Shown one piece after another: positions 1-9,033 of a stretch of DNA of 64,000 bases. The stretch lies in contig JACPWC010000006.1 of the NCBI GenBank assembly GCA_016197225.1, positions 1 through 64,000 on the forward strand. The letters are read 5' to 3'. A program made the position numbers and the translations under genes. This DNA is from Chloroflexota bacterium (GTDB taxonomy: Bacteria; Chloroflexota; Anaerolineae; Anaerolineales; VGOW01). Each line of letters starts with the position of its first letter. Positions within the stretch are counted from its first letter, which is position 1. The notes under the pieces were generated by a model. That model did no database searches, had not been told where the DNA came from, and saw nothing but the letters and a program-made list of their open reading frames with translations.

Positions 1-1
1 G

Positions 2-376
2 CTCGTCGCCAAGCCTGGCCTCGATGGCCACGACCGGGGCGCCAAGGTCATCGCCCGCGCCCTGCGCGACGCTGGGATGGAAGTGATTTACACCGGCCTG
101 CGCCAGACGCCGGAAATGATCGCCGAAGCCGCTTTGCAGGAAGATGTGAACGTGGTCGGCCTTTCCATTTTGTCGGGCGCGCACAATGCGCTCGTGCCGC
201 GAATCATGGAATTGCTCAAGGCCAAAGGCTTGAGCGATGTCAAAGTGTTTCTGGGCGGCATCATCCCTGACGAAGATATCCCCGCTCTCACCGCCCAGGG
301 TGTGACCGGGGTGTTTGGCCCTGGGGCCAACACCCACTCGATCATCAACGCCGTTAAAGAGGCCGTGAAGAAATAA
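2..376 (+). CDS. Methylmalonyl-CoA mutase, C-terminal cobalamin-binding domain (5' end outside window)
   Basis: This is the 3' end of a gene that starts before the window. The readable 124 residues form a B12-binding Rossmann-type domain. The DGHDRG signature near the start supplies the histidine that ligates cobalt in base-off/His-on mutases, and the GLSILSGAH and FLGGIIP segments line the nucleotide loop. The domain is followed 8 bp later by meaB, the dedicated G-protein chaperone, which supports methylmalonyl-CoA mutase (succinyl-CoA to methylmalonyl-CoA interconversion) rather than another B12 enzyme. It could be a separate small subunit, as in some archaea and Chloroflexota, or the tail of a large subunit; the start is not visible. 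Partial at the left edge. Confidence 0.9.
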   Translation, partial: LVAKPGLDGHDRGAKVIARALRDAGMEVIYTGLRQTPEMIAEAALQEDVNVVGLSILSGAHNALVPRIMELLKAKGLSDVKVFLGGIIPDEDIPALTAQGVTGVFGPGANTHSIINAVKEAVKK

Positions 377-384
377 CGCCCCGC

Positions 385-1377
385 ATGACTCTGCCCGATT
401 CCATCCTCAACGGCGACCGCCGCGCGTTAGCCCGTCTCATCACCCAAATTGAAAACGAACGCCCCGAAGCGCGCGCCGCTCTCGCCGCCCTCCACGCGCA
501 CACCGGCCGGGCCTACCTCGTTGGCGTGACCGGGCCGCCCGGCAGCGGCAAGTCCACGCTGGTGACTGAGATGGCTAAAGCTTATCGCCGCCTCGGCCAA
601 ACCGTTGCCATCGTGGCCGTTGACCCTACCAGCCCGTTTACCGGCGGCGCGATCTTGGGCGACCGGATTCGGATGCGCGATCTTTCCGGCGACGAAGGCG
701 TCTTCATTCGAAGCATGGCCACCCGCGGCAGTCTGGGCGGGCTGGCCCGCGCCACCGCCGACGTGACCGATGCCCTCGACTCCGCCGGCTTCGATCTCAT
801 CCTCATCGAAACCGTCGGCGCCGGGCAATCGGAAGTGGACATTGCCGGGCTGGCTTACACCACGCTCGTCGTCGAAGCGCCCGGCCTGGGCGATGACGTG
901 CAAGCCATCAAGGCCGGCATTCTTGAGATTGCCGACGTGCTGGTGGTGAACAAAGCTGATCAGCCGGGGACGGAAGCGGCGGTGCGCGCCCTGCGCGGCA
1001 TGTTGACTCTGGCTCATCCCTCGCGGCGGGAATTTTTTCCTCACCACGGTTCTGAGGTGGAAGCCGCCGTCCACGCAGGTGACGGTGAAACCGGCCCCGC
1101 GTGGGCGACTCCTATTTGTGAAACTATCGCCCTCGAAGGCAAAGGGATCGAGTCGCTTCTGGAGTCGATCAACAATCACCGCGCCCATCTCAACGCCAGC
1201 GGCGAACTGGCTCAGCGAAGACGCGCCCGAATCCGCCGCCACCTGGAAATGTTGGTGCGCGAGCAGTTGTATGCCCGCTTTCTGGATGGCGCGCCCGACA
1301 AGCTTGAGGTTGCCATTGAAGCCGTCGTCAACCGGACGCGCGATCCTTATTCAATCGTCGAGGAGCTATTGAAATGA
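385..1377 (+). CDS. meaB: Methylmalonyl-CoA mutase-associated GTPase MeaB (ArgK family)
   Basis: A 330-residue P-loop GTPase that loads and protects the cobalamin of methylmalonyl-CoA mutase. Visible motifs are the Walker A GPPGSGKST near residue 52, the switch-like DPTSPFTGGAILGDR segment, ETVGAGQSE (the ArgK/MeaB hallmark around residue 140) and NKAD for guanine specificity. Length is normal for the family. It lies 8 bp after the mutase cobalamin domain, so the two are almost certainly cotranscribed. Its stop overlaps the next start by 4 bp (ATGA at 1374-1377), which suggests translational coupling to the acetyltransferase. No strong Shine-Dalgarno is visible before the ATG. Confidence 0.95.
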   Translation: MTLPDSILNGDRRALARLITQIENERPEARAALAALHAHTGRAYLVGVTGPPGSGKSTLVTEMAKAYRRLGQTVAIVAVDPTSPFTGGAILGDRIRMRDLSGDEGVFIRSMATRGSLGGLARATADVTDALDSAGFDLILIETVGAGQSEVDIAGLAYTTLVVEAPGLGDDVQAIKAGILEIADVLVVNKADQPGTEAAVRALRGMLTLAHPSRREFFPHHGSEVEAAVHAGDGETGPAWATPICETIALEGKGIESLLESINNHRAHLNASGELAQRRRARIRRHLEMLVREQLYARFLDGAPDKLEVAIEAVVNRTRDPYSIVEELLK

Positions 1378-1916
1378 TCATCGGTCAGAGAGTCCGTCTG
1401 CGGGCCATCGAGCGCGCCGACCTGCCGCGCTTTGTGGCCTGGTTCGCCGACCCGGAAGTGCGCGACGGGCTGGGCCTGCACCTGGGCATGAGCCTGGCCC
1501 AGGAAGAGCAATGGTTTGAAGAGACGTTGAAGCGCGACCGCAACGAGCAACCACTTTCCATTGAAGTCGAGTCATCTGAAGGTTGGGTTCACATCGGCTC
1601 AGCCGGCTTCCACGAGATTGACTGGCGCAACCGCCACGCCGAGCTTGGCATTGCCATTGGCGACAAACAATTCTGGAACAAGGGTTACGGCACGGACGCC
1701 ACGCGAACGCTGACCGGCTTTGGCTTCGACGAACTGAATCTGGAGCGCATCTTTCTGCGCGTGTTCGATACCAACCCGCGCGCGATCCGGTGCTACGAAA
1801 AAGTGGGTTTCAAGCACGAAGGCCGCCTGAGGCGAGAGCGATTTCACGACGGGCGTTATAATGACACTCTGATCATGGGGATTTTGCGGGACGAGTGGGA
1901 GGCGGGCAAGACATGA
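1374..1916 (+). CDS. GNAT-family N-acetyltransferase (RimJ/RimL-like)
   Basis: A 180-residue single-domain GNAT protein. It opens with RVRLRAIERADLPRF, typical of the RimJ/RimL branch. The acetyl-CoA pyrophosphate loop is recognisable around GDKQFWNKGYGTDATRTL, and NLERIFLRVFDTNPRAIRCYEKVGF is the family's C-terminal signature. Members transfer acetyl from acetyl-CoA to an N-terminal alpha-amine or a small-molecule amine; the substrate cannot be read here. It starts inside the meaB stop (ATGA), so it is the third gene of the operon. Cytoplasmic. Confidence 0.88.
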   Translation: MIIGQRVRLRAIERADLPRFVAWFADPEVRDGLGLHLGMSLAQEEQWFEETLKRDRNEQPLSIEVESSEGWVHIGSAGFHEIDWRNRHAELGIAIGDKQFWNKGYGTDATRTLTGFGFDELNLERIFLRVFDTNPRAIRCYEKVGFKHEGRLRRERFHDGRYNDTLIMGILRDEWEAGKT

Positions 1917-1945
1917 CGGGACGGCTTCACCGGGAAGTTGAATCA

Positions 1946-2896
1946 ATGTATGGCGGCATCCGGCTGATCGGCGGCACTTCGACGCCCGACCTGGCCCAGG
2001 AGATCAGCGACTATCTCTACACGCCGCTCGGCGGGCGCGACATCATCGAGTTCCCCAACGAGAATATTTTTGTGCGCCTGCACTCCAGCGCCCGCGGCCA
2101 GGACGTGTACGTGATCCAGACCACCAGCTCGCCGGTGAACTACAACCTGATGGAACTGCTCATCGTCCTGCAAACCCTGCGGCTGGACTCGGCGGCCCGC
2201 ATCACCGCCGTCGTTCCCTACCTGTGCTACTCGCGTTCGGACAAGAAGGATCAGCCGCGCGTGCCTATCACTGCCCGGCTGGTGGCCGACATGATCGAGG
2301 CCGCCGGGGCCGACCGTTACATGACGATTGACCTGCACGCCGGCCAGATTCAGGGCTTCTTCTCCATCCCCGGCGACGTGCTCACCGCCTTTCACATGTT
2401 GAGCGAATACTTTTTAGCCAAGCGTGAGCAAATGGCCGACCCGGTGATTGTGACCGCCGATCTGGGCTTTGCCAAGAAGGGCCGCAACTTCGCCGCCAAG
2501 CTTAACGCTTCGATGGCCTTTATTGAAAAGCGCCGCACCGGCAACGACGCCAACGCCGAAGCCATGACCGTCATCGGCGACGTGAACGGCAAGGACGTGA
2601 TCATCGTGGACGACGAAGTGGACACGGCCGGCTCGGTGGGCCAGGCGGTAAACATCGTGCGCGATCACGGCGCGCGCGACGTGTATTTGTCCTTTGTTCA
2701 CCCGGTGCTGTCCGGCCCGGCGGTGGAGCGCCTGCGGAAGCTGGAATTGAAGGAGATCGTCACCACCAACACCATTCCCGTGCCGCAACACAAGAAATTG
2801 CCCAACATGACCATTATCTCGGTAGCCAAACTGCTGGGCGAAGTGATCCGCCGCGCTCACGAGGGGAGGAGTGTGGGGGAGATGTTTAATGAATGA
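1946..2896 (+). CDS. prs: Ribose-phosphate pyrophosphokinase
   Basis: Makes PRPP from ribose 5-phosphate and ATP for nucleotide, His and Trp synthesis. The sequence matches the family end to end: the start MYGGIRLIGGTSTPDLAQ, the ATP-loop region YLCYSRSDKKDQPRVPITA, the catalytic/metal DLHAGQIQGFF motif, and the PRPP-binding VIIVDDEVDTAGS. About 316 residues from this start, the usual size. An in-frame ATG at 1913 overlaps the preceding stop (ATGA) and would add 11 residues; I chose 1946 because family alignments normally begin a few residues before the GG turn. The PRPP loop reads DDEVDTAGS where most family members have DDxxDTGGT, a mild variation. A strong hairpin terminator follows immediately. 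Confidence 0.93.
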   Translation: MYGGIRLIGGTSTPDLAQEISDYLYTPLGGRDIIEFPNENIFVRLHSSARGQDVYVIQTTSSPVNYNLMELLIVLQTLRLDSAARITAVVPYLCYSRSDKKDQPRVPITARLVADMIEAAGADRYMTIDLHAGQIQGFFSIPGDVLTAFHMLSEYFLAKREQMADPVIVTADLGFAKKGRNFAAKLNASMAFIEKRRTGNDANAEAMTVIGDVNGKDVIIVDDEVDTAGSVGQAVNIVRDHGARDVYLSFVHPVLSGPAVERLRKLELKEIVTTNTIPVPQHKKLPNMTIISVAKLLGEVIRRAHEGRSVGEMFNE

Positions 2897-2940
2897 AAAA
2901 AAGACTTCGGAAGTCTCCTCAGACTTCCGAAGTCTTTTTT
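2895..2940. terminator. Bidirectional Rho-independent terminator built from an AGACTTCGGAAGTCT repeat
   Basis: A perfect inverted repeat (A-run, AGACTTCGGAAGTCT, loop CCTC, AGACTTCCGAAGTCT, T-run) starts at the prs stop codon and serves both prs and the convergent gene at 2939-4900. Each arm is itself nearly palindromic. The same 15-mer pair recurs at 57590-57626. Confidence 0.92.
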
Positions 2941-4900
2941 AGTTATAGATGCCCTCGTATGGAATTGGGTCACCTGTGCCAATGTCCCAAAACGGATTAT
3001 AACTGCGTTCTGCAAAGATGTACCAAGCTGTTGCTCCAATATGTAAAGTATTAGGGGAGGTCCATCCATAGCCAGTCACCGCTCCCCCAAGGCAAGCAGA
3101 TACGATCCCCTTATTGTTATTGTTGGGCACAACAACTTGAACTTTACGCAGAACTTCCAAGAAGTCACTTGCTTTAGCAGTTTCATTTTTCATTTGGAAA
3201 GCTATAATCATGTGAGCCGTTCCCTCCCACCAACAACCCCTAGGTCTGTAATTAGGGTCCTTATATCTAGGATCGTCGCTACGCATGAAACTGAATAAGA
3301 ATCCTGTGCATGTTGGGCAACCAGGGCAGGAACTCACCTCCAAGTTGTTTTCGACCCAAGTGATTCCAGTGCCATATTTGCTTATCTCGCCCAAAGCCAT
3401 CAGACCCCAAGTCTGTGCGTCTTCGGGGATGGGGCTTCCATTCACAGATCCATTATTTAGTGTACCTGTCCAAAAATGGGCAAGTAATATTGTTGGATTC
3501 CACATACTTTGGACAAAGTTCTTGGCGTACATGGCACGTGTTCGCCAATCTGCATTACCCGTAGCTTCATATAACTTCATAAAGGCAACATAAACGTCGA
3601 TATTGTGTTCTGTGCCTTTCCACTCAAGCTTCTTGTAAGAATTTGTGCCTTCGTCAAAGAAATAGCCGCCAGTATAGCCGTCACATACTCCAGTGTTGCA
3701 AGTGTTGTCGTAGATCCACTCGCCCAAACTTTGGGCGGCAGTTAAATAAGTTGTTCCACCTTGAATCTCATAGTAGTCAAGCAGGGCTAACATAGCCCAT
3801 GCCATGTTTCCAGTGTTCGAGTCGAGGCTTGGTACGATGTAGGGAACAGGAATGCAAGCCTTTCCATCTGGATTCATTAGGTGTGATGCGCAATAGGCAT
3901 CGCGAAGGCGACCATCATTGAAAACGGGATCATTGTTTTGCGCTTCGATAAAGCTATCCGCTATGACTTTAGCTCTCTCCCAATCCTCAGATGTGCCTCG
4001 AGCCATAAAGGCTATCATTGCCAGAGCATTGTCGTATACCCACGCAGTATCGGCATCATTAGTCCCTCTATAACTCTCTAGGAGCCGATTCGTACTGCCA
4101 TTGCCATAAGCATCCATAACTTCATACAGATGATCATAGGCTAGACCCCCGCCTGGCATGATAAAGTTCCGAATTTCTGACTCGCTATATTGACCTGCTG
4201 TATTGTATGCCCTGACCCGCCAATAATAGATCGCTCCTCGAGTCAACGGGGTTTCTACAGTGTAGGTTGAAAAGGGCGTTCTGCCTCCTTGTCTCCGCCC
4301 CAAAACAGAACTAAATTGAGGGTTTGTGGAAATTGTGACTTCATAATAGGCAGGTGCAGAGTTGGAGTCGCTCCAATCTAATATTGGCATTGGACCTGTC
4401 AGCATTGGTGCACCATTAGTTGGCGAAGTTAACATCGGCACGCTCGGAGGGTTCGGGCTGTCGAAGTGTCCTACTCTTGACCAGGGGCTCGAGCCGCTAG
4501 AGTTATTAGCACGGACTCGCCAGAAGATCGTGGCATTGCGCGGCAAGTCGTTTGTTAAGGTGTGTGCTGATGATGCCATGTTCATACTCACTTCGCAAAA
4601 GGCAAAGCTCCGCGAAATTGAAACTTGAAGAGTGTAAGACAAAGCTCCAGACACGTTTCCCCAATCAAACAACGGACGTAGTATTGGCGGTGGATATAAC
4701 TGGTTGGGCGTGATGAGCTGTGGTGTAGAAAGTGCTGGATTTGGTTTATTGATTACAGCACAACTCACTGGCGAGTTTTGACTGTTGGCGAATCTTGAGA
4801 TTGTTTCTGAAGTGTCAGCTTGAACGGTTGATGGATCAAACCAACCGACACTAGCAATGAGCAAGCTCACGAGTGCAACTGAGCGAAGAAATTTGACCAT
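2939..4900 (-). CDS. Secreted protein: N-terminal fibronectin/Ig-like repeats plus six-hairpin (alpha/alpha toroid) domain
   Basis: 653 residues with a Sec signal peptide (positively charged start, hydrophobic stretch to about residue 28, then VQA). Residues about 55-245 hold two Ig/fibronectin-like repeats with LDWSDSNSAPAYYEV and YYWRVRAYN motifs and the signature LGRRQGGRT. The remaining 400 residues (YDHLYEVMDAYG onward) resemble six-hairpin glycosidase-like folds, with repeated helices such as NMAWAMLALLDYYE and TEHNIDVYVAFMKLYE. Catalytic residues cannot be assigned; a polysaccharide-active enzyme is possible. The start has a strong ribosome site (GAGGAGGAACAGC-ATG). DNA is clearly less GC-rich than its neighbours, suggesting separate ancestry. 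It shares its repeat type with the next three large genes upstream. Confidence 0.72.
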   Translation of the reverse strand: MVKFLRSVALVSLLIASVGWFDPSTVQADTSETISRFANSQNSPVSCAVINKPNPALSTPQLITPNQLYPPPILRPLFDWGNVSGALSYTLQVSISRSFAFCEVSMNMASSAHTLTNDLPRNATIFWRVRANNSSGSSPWSRVGHFDSPNPPSVPMLTSPTNGAPMLTGPMPILDWSDSNSAPAYYEVTISTNPQFSSVLGRRQGGRTPFSTYTVETPLTRGAIYYWRVRAYNTAGQYSESEIRNFIMPGGGLAYDHLYEVMDAYGNGSTNRLLESYRGTNDADTAWVYDNALAMIAFMARGTSEDWERAKVIADSFIEAQNNDPVFNDGRLRDAYCASHLMNPDGKACIPVPYIVPSLDSNTGNMAWAMLALLDYYEIQGGTTYLTAAQSLGEWIYDNTCNTGVCDGYTGGYFFDEGTNSYKKLEWKGTEHNIDVYVAFMKLYEATGNADWRTRAMYAKNFVQSMWNPTILLAHFWTGTLNNGSVNGSPIPEDAQTWGLMALGEISKYGTGITWVENNLEVSSCPGCPTCTGFLFSFMRSDDPRYKDPNYRPRGCWWEGTAHMIIAFQMKNETAKASDFLEVLRKVQVVVPNNNNKGIVSACLGGAVTGYGWTSPNTLHIGATAWYIFAERSYNPFWDIGTGDPIPYEGIYN

Positions 4901-4987
4901 GCTGTTCCTCCTCGGCTAGAATTGTTATCAGTTTAGCACGGTCATTGCCAGTTTGATCCTTTCAGTTTGACAGGTCTTCATTGGCCA

Positions 4988-5030
4988 CAAAAAAAGAACC
5001 GCCCTTCAGTGTTTCGTTGGAGGGCGGTTA
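4988..5030 (-). terminator. Rho-independent terminator of the beta-propeller gene
   Basis: On the minus strand AACCGCCCT and AGGGCGGTT form a stem followed by a run of seven T. It lies about 20 bp beyond the stop at 5049. Confidence 0.85.
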
Positions 5031-5048
5031 GACGCTTTCAGTTTAGCC

Positions 5049-8000
5049 TCAAGGTACTACAAACGCCCGTCTGGCCGACCACGGCCCAAACTGCAACAGG
5101 CCGTCAGCCGAATAGTTCACCGCTCGCACGCGCCAGTAGTAAGCGTTGGATGCAAGCGCCAACTCGACCGTGTACTGCGAAACTGCTGTTCGCCCACCTC
5201 GCCCGCGCCCAAGCCAGGTGGCAAAGTTGTCGGTTGAAATTTGCACTTCGTAGTAGGCCGGGGCGGGAGTCAGGTCGTTCCAGTCCAGAGTCGGCGACCC
5301 CGTGACGGCGGCGCCGGCGGCAGGCGCAACCATCAGCGGGGCGCTGGTCGGCGGCGTGGCGCTGTCGAAGTGCCGAGTCCGCGACCAGTTGCTGGCGCCG
5401 AGCGCCCCGTTGGCTTTCACTCGCCAGAAGATGAGGACGCCACGCGGCAGGTCAACCGTTGGCACGTAAGCCGAAGCGCTGACGTTGAGGTTGACGAGCA
5501 AGGTGGCAAAGGTCTGGCTGGTGGAGATTTGAATGGAATACGAGTCTGCGCCGCTGACGTTGTTCCAGTCGAAGACCGGGCGAGTGCTGTTGGCGGCCAG
5601 GTTGGCAGGAGCGGGCGACTGGACGATGGTTTTGAAGGTAAAGGTGCTCGACCAGCCGAATGATTGATTCAGGTTGTTGTAAGCGCGAACGCGCCAGTAG
5701 TAGGTGACATCGGCGTTGAGCGGTGCGCCGGGCGTGAAGTCGGACGTTGTCAGTGTGGAGTCGTCAATCGTCGGCGACGAGAAGTTGCTGTTGTCGTCCA
5801 CCTGAAGCTGATAGTGATCCAGGTTGCCGGTCGAGTCATTCCAGTCGAGTGTCGGCGTGTAGTCAGTGGTGGTGGAATTATGGGCCGGGGCAACCAGGGT
5901 CGGGATGCCCGGCGCGTTGAAGAGGACGTTGGCCGTGAACAGGCCGCGCCCGTGCGTGGCGGCCACCAGAGTGTCGTTATCCAGCCAGAACAATTCGTCC
6001 ACCGAAGTGTTGGTGGGGCCGTCGTGCGGCAAGCCCCAGGTCGCGCCGCCGTCTTCACTGGCGAAGATGCCGAGTTCGGTGCCCACGTACAACCAGTCGG
6101 GGCTAAACGGCTGAATGACCAGACTGCGCACGGGCAGATCGGGCAAACCGACCGGCGAGTTGCCGCCAGTGATGTCGTTCCAGGTTGAGCCGCCATCGGC
6201 GGTGCGCCAGACGTTATCATCACTGAAGCCGCTGAAGGTGACGTAGACTTTGTTGTGGTCGGTCGCGTCAATCGTGATTCGCATGGCAATGCGGTTGGGC
6301 AGGCCGGGCGAGTTGGTGTCCACCTGAGTCCAGGTGGGCGAGGCCGCCGTGCCGTTGGCCGTCTTGTAAACGTTGCCGTTGTTGTGGCCGACCCAGATGA
6401 TGTCTGAGTTGCCGGGAGCGACGGCAATGGCGCTGATGTAACTGCCGGTGGATGATTTGATGGCCGACCACGACGGGCCGACGGTGAATGTGTTGGCCGC
6501 CTTGGCGTTGTTCGTCCGCCACAGCGACAGCCCGCCGCCCAGCAGTCGGTTGGCGTTGTTGGGGTCAAGAATGAAAGGCGCGATGAAATTGGCGTCACTG
6601 TTGAATGCGTCTTCGATCCGGTAAGGCGGATTCTTCCAGGCCCAGTCAAAACCGTCCCAGTATTGGCCGCTGATGTAGTCCGCCGACGCGCCGCCGTCGC
6701 TGCTGCGGTGAATATTCAGATAAACATATTCACCATAAAAGTAGTTGGGATCAACCGGGTCAGCCGCCGACCAGCCGCCATCGCCGCCCTCGGTCGTCCC
6801 CCAACTTTGACTGCCCGAGTAGAACAGTGTGCCGTTGTCCTGCGTGCCGCCGATGATGTCACCCGTCGTCGGGTTGCCCGCCGCCCCGTAGAACTGGGTG
6901 ATGCCCAGGTTGTTGTTCAACTCTGTCCAGCCGGTGGTATCGTCTACGGTGTAAACATTGGCTGTTTTATAGATGCCGCCGTCATTGCCAAAGAACACCG
7001 TGGTGTTCGATGTGCCGTTGAAACTTGGGTGTTGGACAATAACGTGATGGTCGGCGTGGGCCGAATAAGGATTGCAGTAGGGCGGGGCGCAATACCAGAT
7101 GCTGATCTGGCTCAAGGTGGCGCCGCCGTTCGTGCTTCGCCACAGGTCAATGCCGCCGACGATCAGTATGTTGGCGTTCGTCGGATCCACCCACAGGGCA
7201 TTGTCGTACCAGCCCTGATTGCCAAGATAGCTGTAGCCACTGCTGACTCCGTTATATATTGCGCCGCCGTCAGTGCTCTTCCAGATTTCGCCGCCGTTGC
7301 GGTTGACGGAGGCGTATACAATGGAAGGGTTGCTCGGCGCATAAGCAATTTCAACGCGGCCAGGGAAGCCCGACATGCCGGAGAACGTGGCGGCTGACCA
7401 GGATGCGCCGCCGTCAATGGAATACCAGGCCTGGCCGCCCGAGCCGCCGGCGACGGCCTTGTTGCTGTTGGAAGGATCGAAGTTTATATCGAACGCCGTT
7501 GAAAAAGATGTCAGGCTCCAGTTTGCGCCGTCGTCGGCGCTTCGCCAAATGCCGCTGCCGGTGGCGGCCAGAATCGTGGCCCCGTTCGGCGAGATGGCGA
7601 GACGGTTGACGTAGTAGAAGTTGGCGTCGTTGGTATTTGCCAGTTGAGTCCACGTCCCGCCGCCATTGGTCGTTTTGAAGACGCCTGCGCCGCGTATGGC
7701 GTCGCCGTTGAAAAAGCCCTCGCCCGTTCCGGCGTAGAGCGTATTCGAGTCGGTCGGGTCAATGATCAGCGCCGAGACGGCCATGTTGGCCATGAAGTCA
7801 TCCTGAATACTCCACGACACGCCGCCGTCAGTCGTCTTCCAGATGCCGCCGCTCACACTGCCGATCCACATCGTGTTGGGCGTGGTGGGATGAATGACGA
7901 TGGCCCGGATGCGGCCACCGATGTTGCCCGGCCCGATCCACGTCCACGAGCCGGGCGCGATCCCGGCCTCGGCCGCGCCCACTTCCTGTTCGGCCCGCAT

Positions 8001-8384
8001 CGCGTCCATTTGCGCTTTGGCCGCCAGCAAACCGTCCGGCGGAATAAAACCGTTCTCGTCCTGCAATTGCATATTGCGAAACTCAACGGCCTCGCCCGGA
8101 TGATCGGGCTTGGGGGTGTTGGCCCGGAAGATGGCCCGGTTGAGCTTGTCTTGTGGCATGGCGCAAATGTTGTCCGGCGTGAGGCCGCGCGCCCGGTGCA
8201 GGAGATGCAGAGTCTCCAGCGAGATGCCGCGATAGGCGGCAATTTGGGCTTCGGTCATTGGCTGGCCGTTGCAGGAGAACGTCTCGCCTGCGCCGAATTG
8301 CGAGAGGCCAATCATCAAGGCCACCAGCGCCGAAATCAACAGGGCTTGTGGGCGGCTGATCAGTTCAAGGGACGGTTTCTTCAC
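5049..8384 (-). CDS. Secreted BNR/sortilin-type beta-propeller protein with C-terminal fibronectin-like repeats
   Basis: About 1111 residues. The chosen GTG start is 6 nt after AAAGGAG and gives a clean signal peptide (KK, then a hydrophobic stretch ending GLSQFGAGE); an upstream GTG at 8408 overlaps the preceding stop but lacks this spacing. The central ~700 residues contain many BNR/Asp-box repeats (GGIWKTTDGGVSW, GVFKTTNGGGTW, SADDGANW, ASEDGGATW), the hallmark of sortilin/xyloglucanase-like propellers. Three Ig/fibronectin-like repeats follow, with YYWRVRAYN and LGRGRGGRT motifs, ending in AFVVP. Likely cell-surface or extracellular. Cotranscribed with the lipoprotein gene upstream, and therefore under the c-di-GMP riboswitch. 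Enzymatic function is not evident; adhesion or polymer binding is an inference. Confidence 0.85.
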   Translation of the reverse strand: MKKPSLELISRPQALLISALVALMIGLSQFGAGETFSCNGQPMTEAQIAAYRGISLETLHLLHRARGLTPDNICAMPQDKLNRAIFRANTPKPDHPGEAVEFRNMQLQDENGFIPPDGLLAAKAQMDAMRAEQEVGAAEAGIAPGSWTWIGPGNIGGRIRAIVIHPTTPNTMWIGSVSGGIWKTTDGGVSWSIQDDFMANMAVSALIIDPTDSNTLYAGTGEGFFNGDAIRGAGVFKTTNGGGTWTQLANTNDANFYYVNRLAISPNGATILAATGSGIWRSADDGANWSLTSFSTAFDINFDPSNSNKAVAGGSGGQAWYSIDGGASWSAATFSGMSGFPGRVEIAYAPSNPSIVYASVNRNGGEIWKSTDGGAIYNGVSSGYSYLGNQGWYDNALWVDPTNANILIVGGIDLWRSTNGGATLSQISIWYCAPPYCNPYSAHADHHVIVQHPSFNGTSNTTVFFGNDGGIYKTANVYTVDDTTGWTELNNNLGITQFYGAAGNPTTGDIIGGTQDNGTLFYSGSQSWGTTEGGDGGWSAADPVDPNYFYGEYVYLNIHRSSDGGASADYISGQYWDGFDWAWKNPPYRIEDAFNSDANFIAPFILDPNNANRLLGGGLSLWRTNNAKAANTFTVGPSWSAIKSSTGSYISAIAVAPGNSDIIWVGHNNGNVYKTANGTAASPTWTQVDTNSPGLPNRIAMRITIDATDHNKVYVTFSGFSDDNVWRTADGGSTWNDITGGNSPVGLPDLPVRSLVIQPFSPDWLYVGTELGIFASEDGGATWGLPHDGPTNTSVDELFWLDNDTLVAATHGRGLFTANVLFNAPGIPTLVAPAHNSTTTDYTPTLDWNDSTGNLDHYQLQVDDNSNFSSPTIDDSTLTTSDFTPGAPLNADVTYYWRVRAYNNLNQSFGWSSTFTFKTIVQSPAPANLAANSTRPVFDWNNVSGADSYSIQISTSQTFATLLVNLNVSASAYVPTVDLPRGVLIFWRVKANGALGASNWSRTRHFDSATPPTSAPLMVAPAAGAAVTGSPTLDWNDLTPAPAYYEVQISTDNFATWLGRGRGGRTAVSQYTVELALASNAYYWRVRAVNYSADGLLQFGPWSARRAFVVP

Positions 8385-8404
8385 AGGCAACTCCTTTGGC
8401 TGGG

Positions 8405-8839
8405 TCACTTCACTTCAACGGTTAGTTCCAGGCGCTGAGGCATGAGCGGGCAGGGCTGAGGCTGGTTGCAGGTCACAACACTCGTCAGCACGATCAACCC
8501 CTGACCGGCGGCAACGGCTTTGAAGCGCCAGCCGGCCTCGGTTGGCGTTGGCGATTCAAACAGGTCGGGGTCAAACTCCACTTGCCATTCAGAAGACGGA
8601 TCGGGTGACGAGATGACGAAACTCTGGCCCAGTCGAATCGTGATCGGTTGATTGAATTGATCCGGCCTGACGATGACATCCGGCGACGGGGTAGCGGCCA
8701 CTGAAGTGGGGGGCGGGGGAGGCGGCGTCACCGTTGGCAAAGGGGCGGGCGTGGAGGCCGCCGGTTGGCAGGCGGCGGCCAGCCATCCACTCAAAACGGC
8801 GATTAGCAGAGAAAAGTGACGTGGCCGATTCAACTGCAT
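8405..8839 (-). CDS. Small predicted lipoprotein with chagasin-like (I42) Ig-fold features
   Basis: 144 residues. A short charged start and hydrophobic segment end in LAAAC, a lipobox, so the cysteine at about 24 would be lipidated. A Pro/Thr-rich linker follows, then a ~95-residue beta-rich domain (TIRLGQSFVISSPDPSSEW and WRFKAVAAGQGLIVLTS) whose pattern recalls chagasin-type protease inhibitors or bacterial Ig folds; this is tentative. It is the first gene after the c-di-GMP riboswitch and terminator, and its stop lies inside the leader of the beta-propeller gene. An alternative TTG start at 8845 falls within the terminator T-run; neither start has a clear ribosome site. Confidence 0.7.
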   Translation of the reverse strand: MQLNRPRHFSLLIAVLSGWLAAACQPAASTPAPLPTVTPPPPPPTSVAATPSPDVIVRPDQFNQPITIRLGQSFVISSPDPSSEWQVEFDPDLFESPTPTEAGWRFKAVAAGQGLIVLTSVVTCNQPQPCPLMPQRLELTVEVK

Positions 8840-8843
8840 ATCC

Positions 8844-8880
8844 AAAAAAACGAAACGGGCTTGACATTGCCAGGCCCGTT
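8844..8880 (-). terminator. Intrinsic terminator acting as riboswitch expression platform
   Basis: Minus strand: AACGGGC, a 13-nt loop, GCCCGTT, then TCGTTTTTTT. It lies between the c-di-GMP aptamer and the lipoprotein start codon, the expected place for a ligand-controlled terminator. Confidence 0.8.
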
Positions 8881-8905
8881 GAAAACGTCAGATAAACAAG
8901 TTATC

Positions 8906-9008
8906 TGCGGCAACCTGGCGATCATAGCTGTGTAGCCGCCTTCGGTTCGGCCACAACTTTAGACCCATAGTTTTGCGCCCCCGGCTTTTGCCGGGTTTGC
9001 CTTTCACA
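8906..9008 (-). promoter_or_regulatory. Cyclic di-GMP-I (GEMM) riboswitch aptamer
   Basis: Read on the minus strand, the leader carries the conserved blocks in order: GGCAAACC, a GCAAAAG-capped hairpin (CCCGGC/GCCGGG), GGGCGCAAAAC, GGGTCTAAAGT, a second hairpin ending AGCTATGA, and GCCAGGTTGCCG. These match the c-di-GMP-I consensus, including the GCAAA and CTAA segments and the receptor-like GCCAGGTT. It is preceded by a good promoter and followed by a terminator, and precedes a lipoprotein and a secreted propeller protein, typical GEMM targets. Confidence 0.9.
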
Positions 9009-9033
9009 TTCAATTGGTAAACAAACTGCCCAG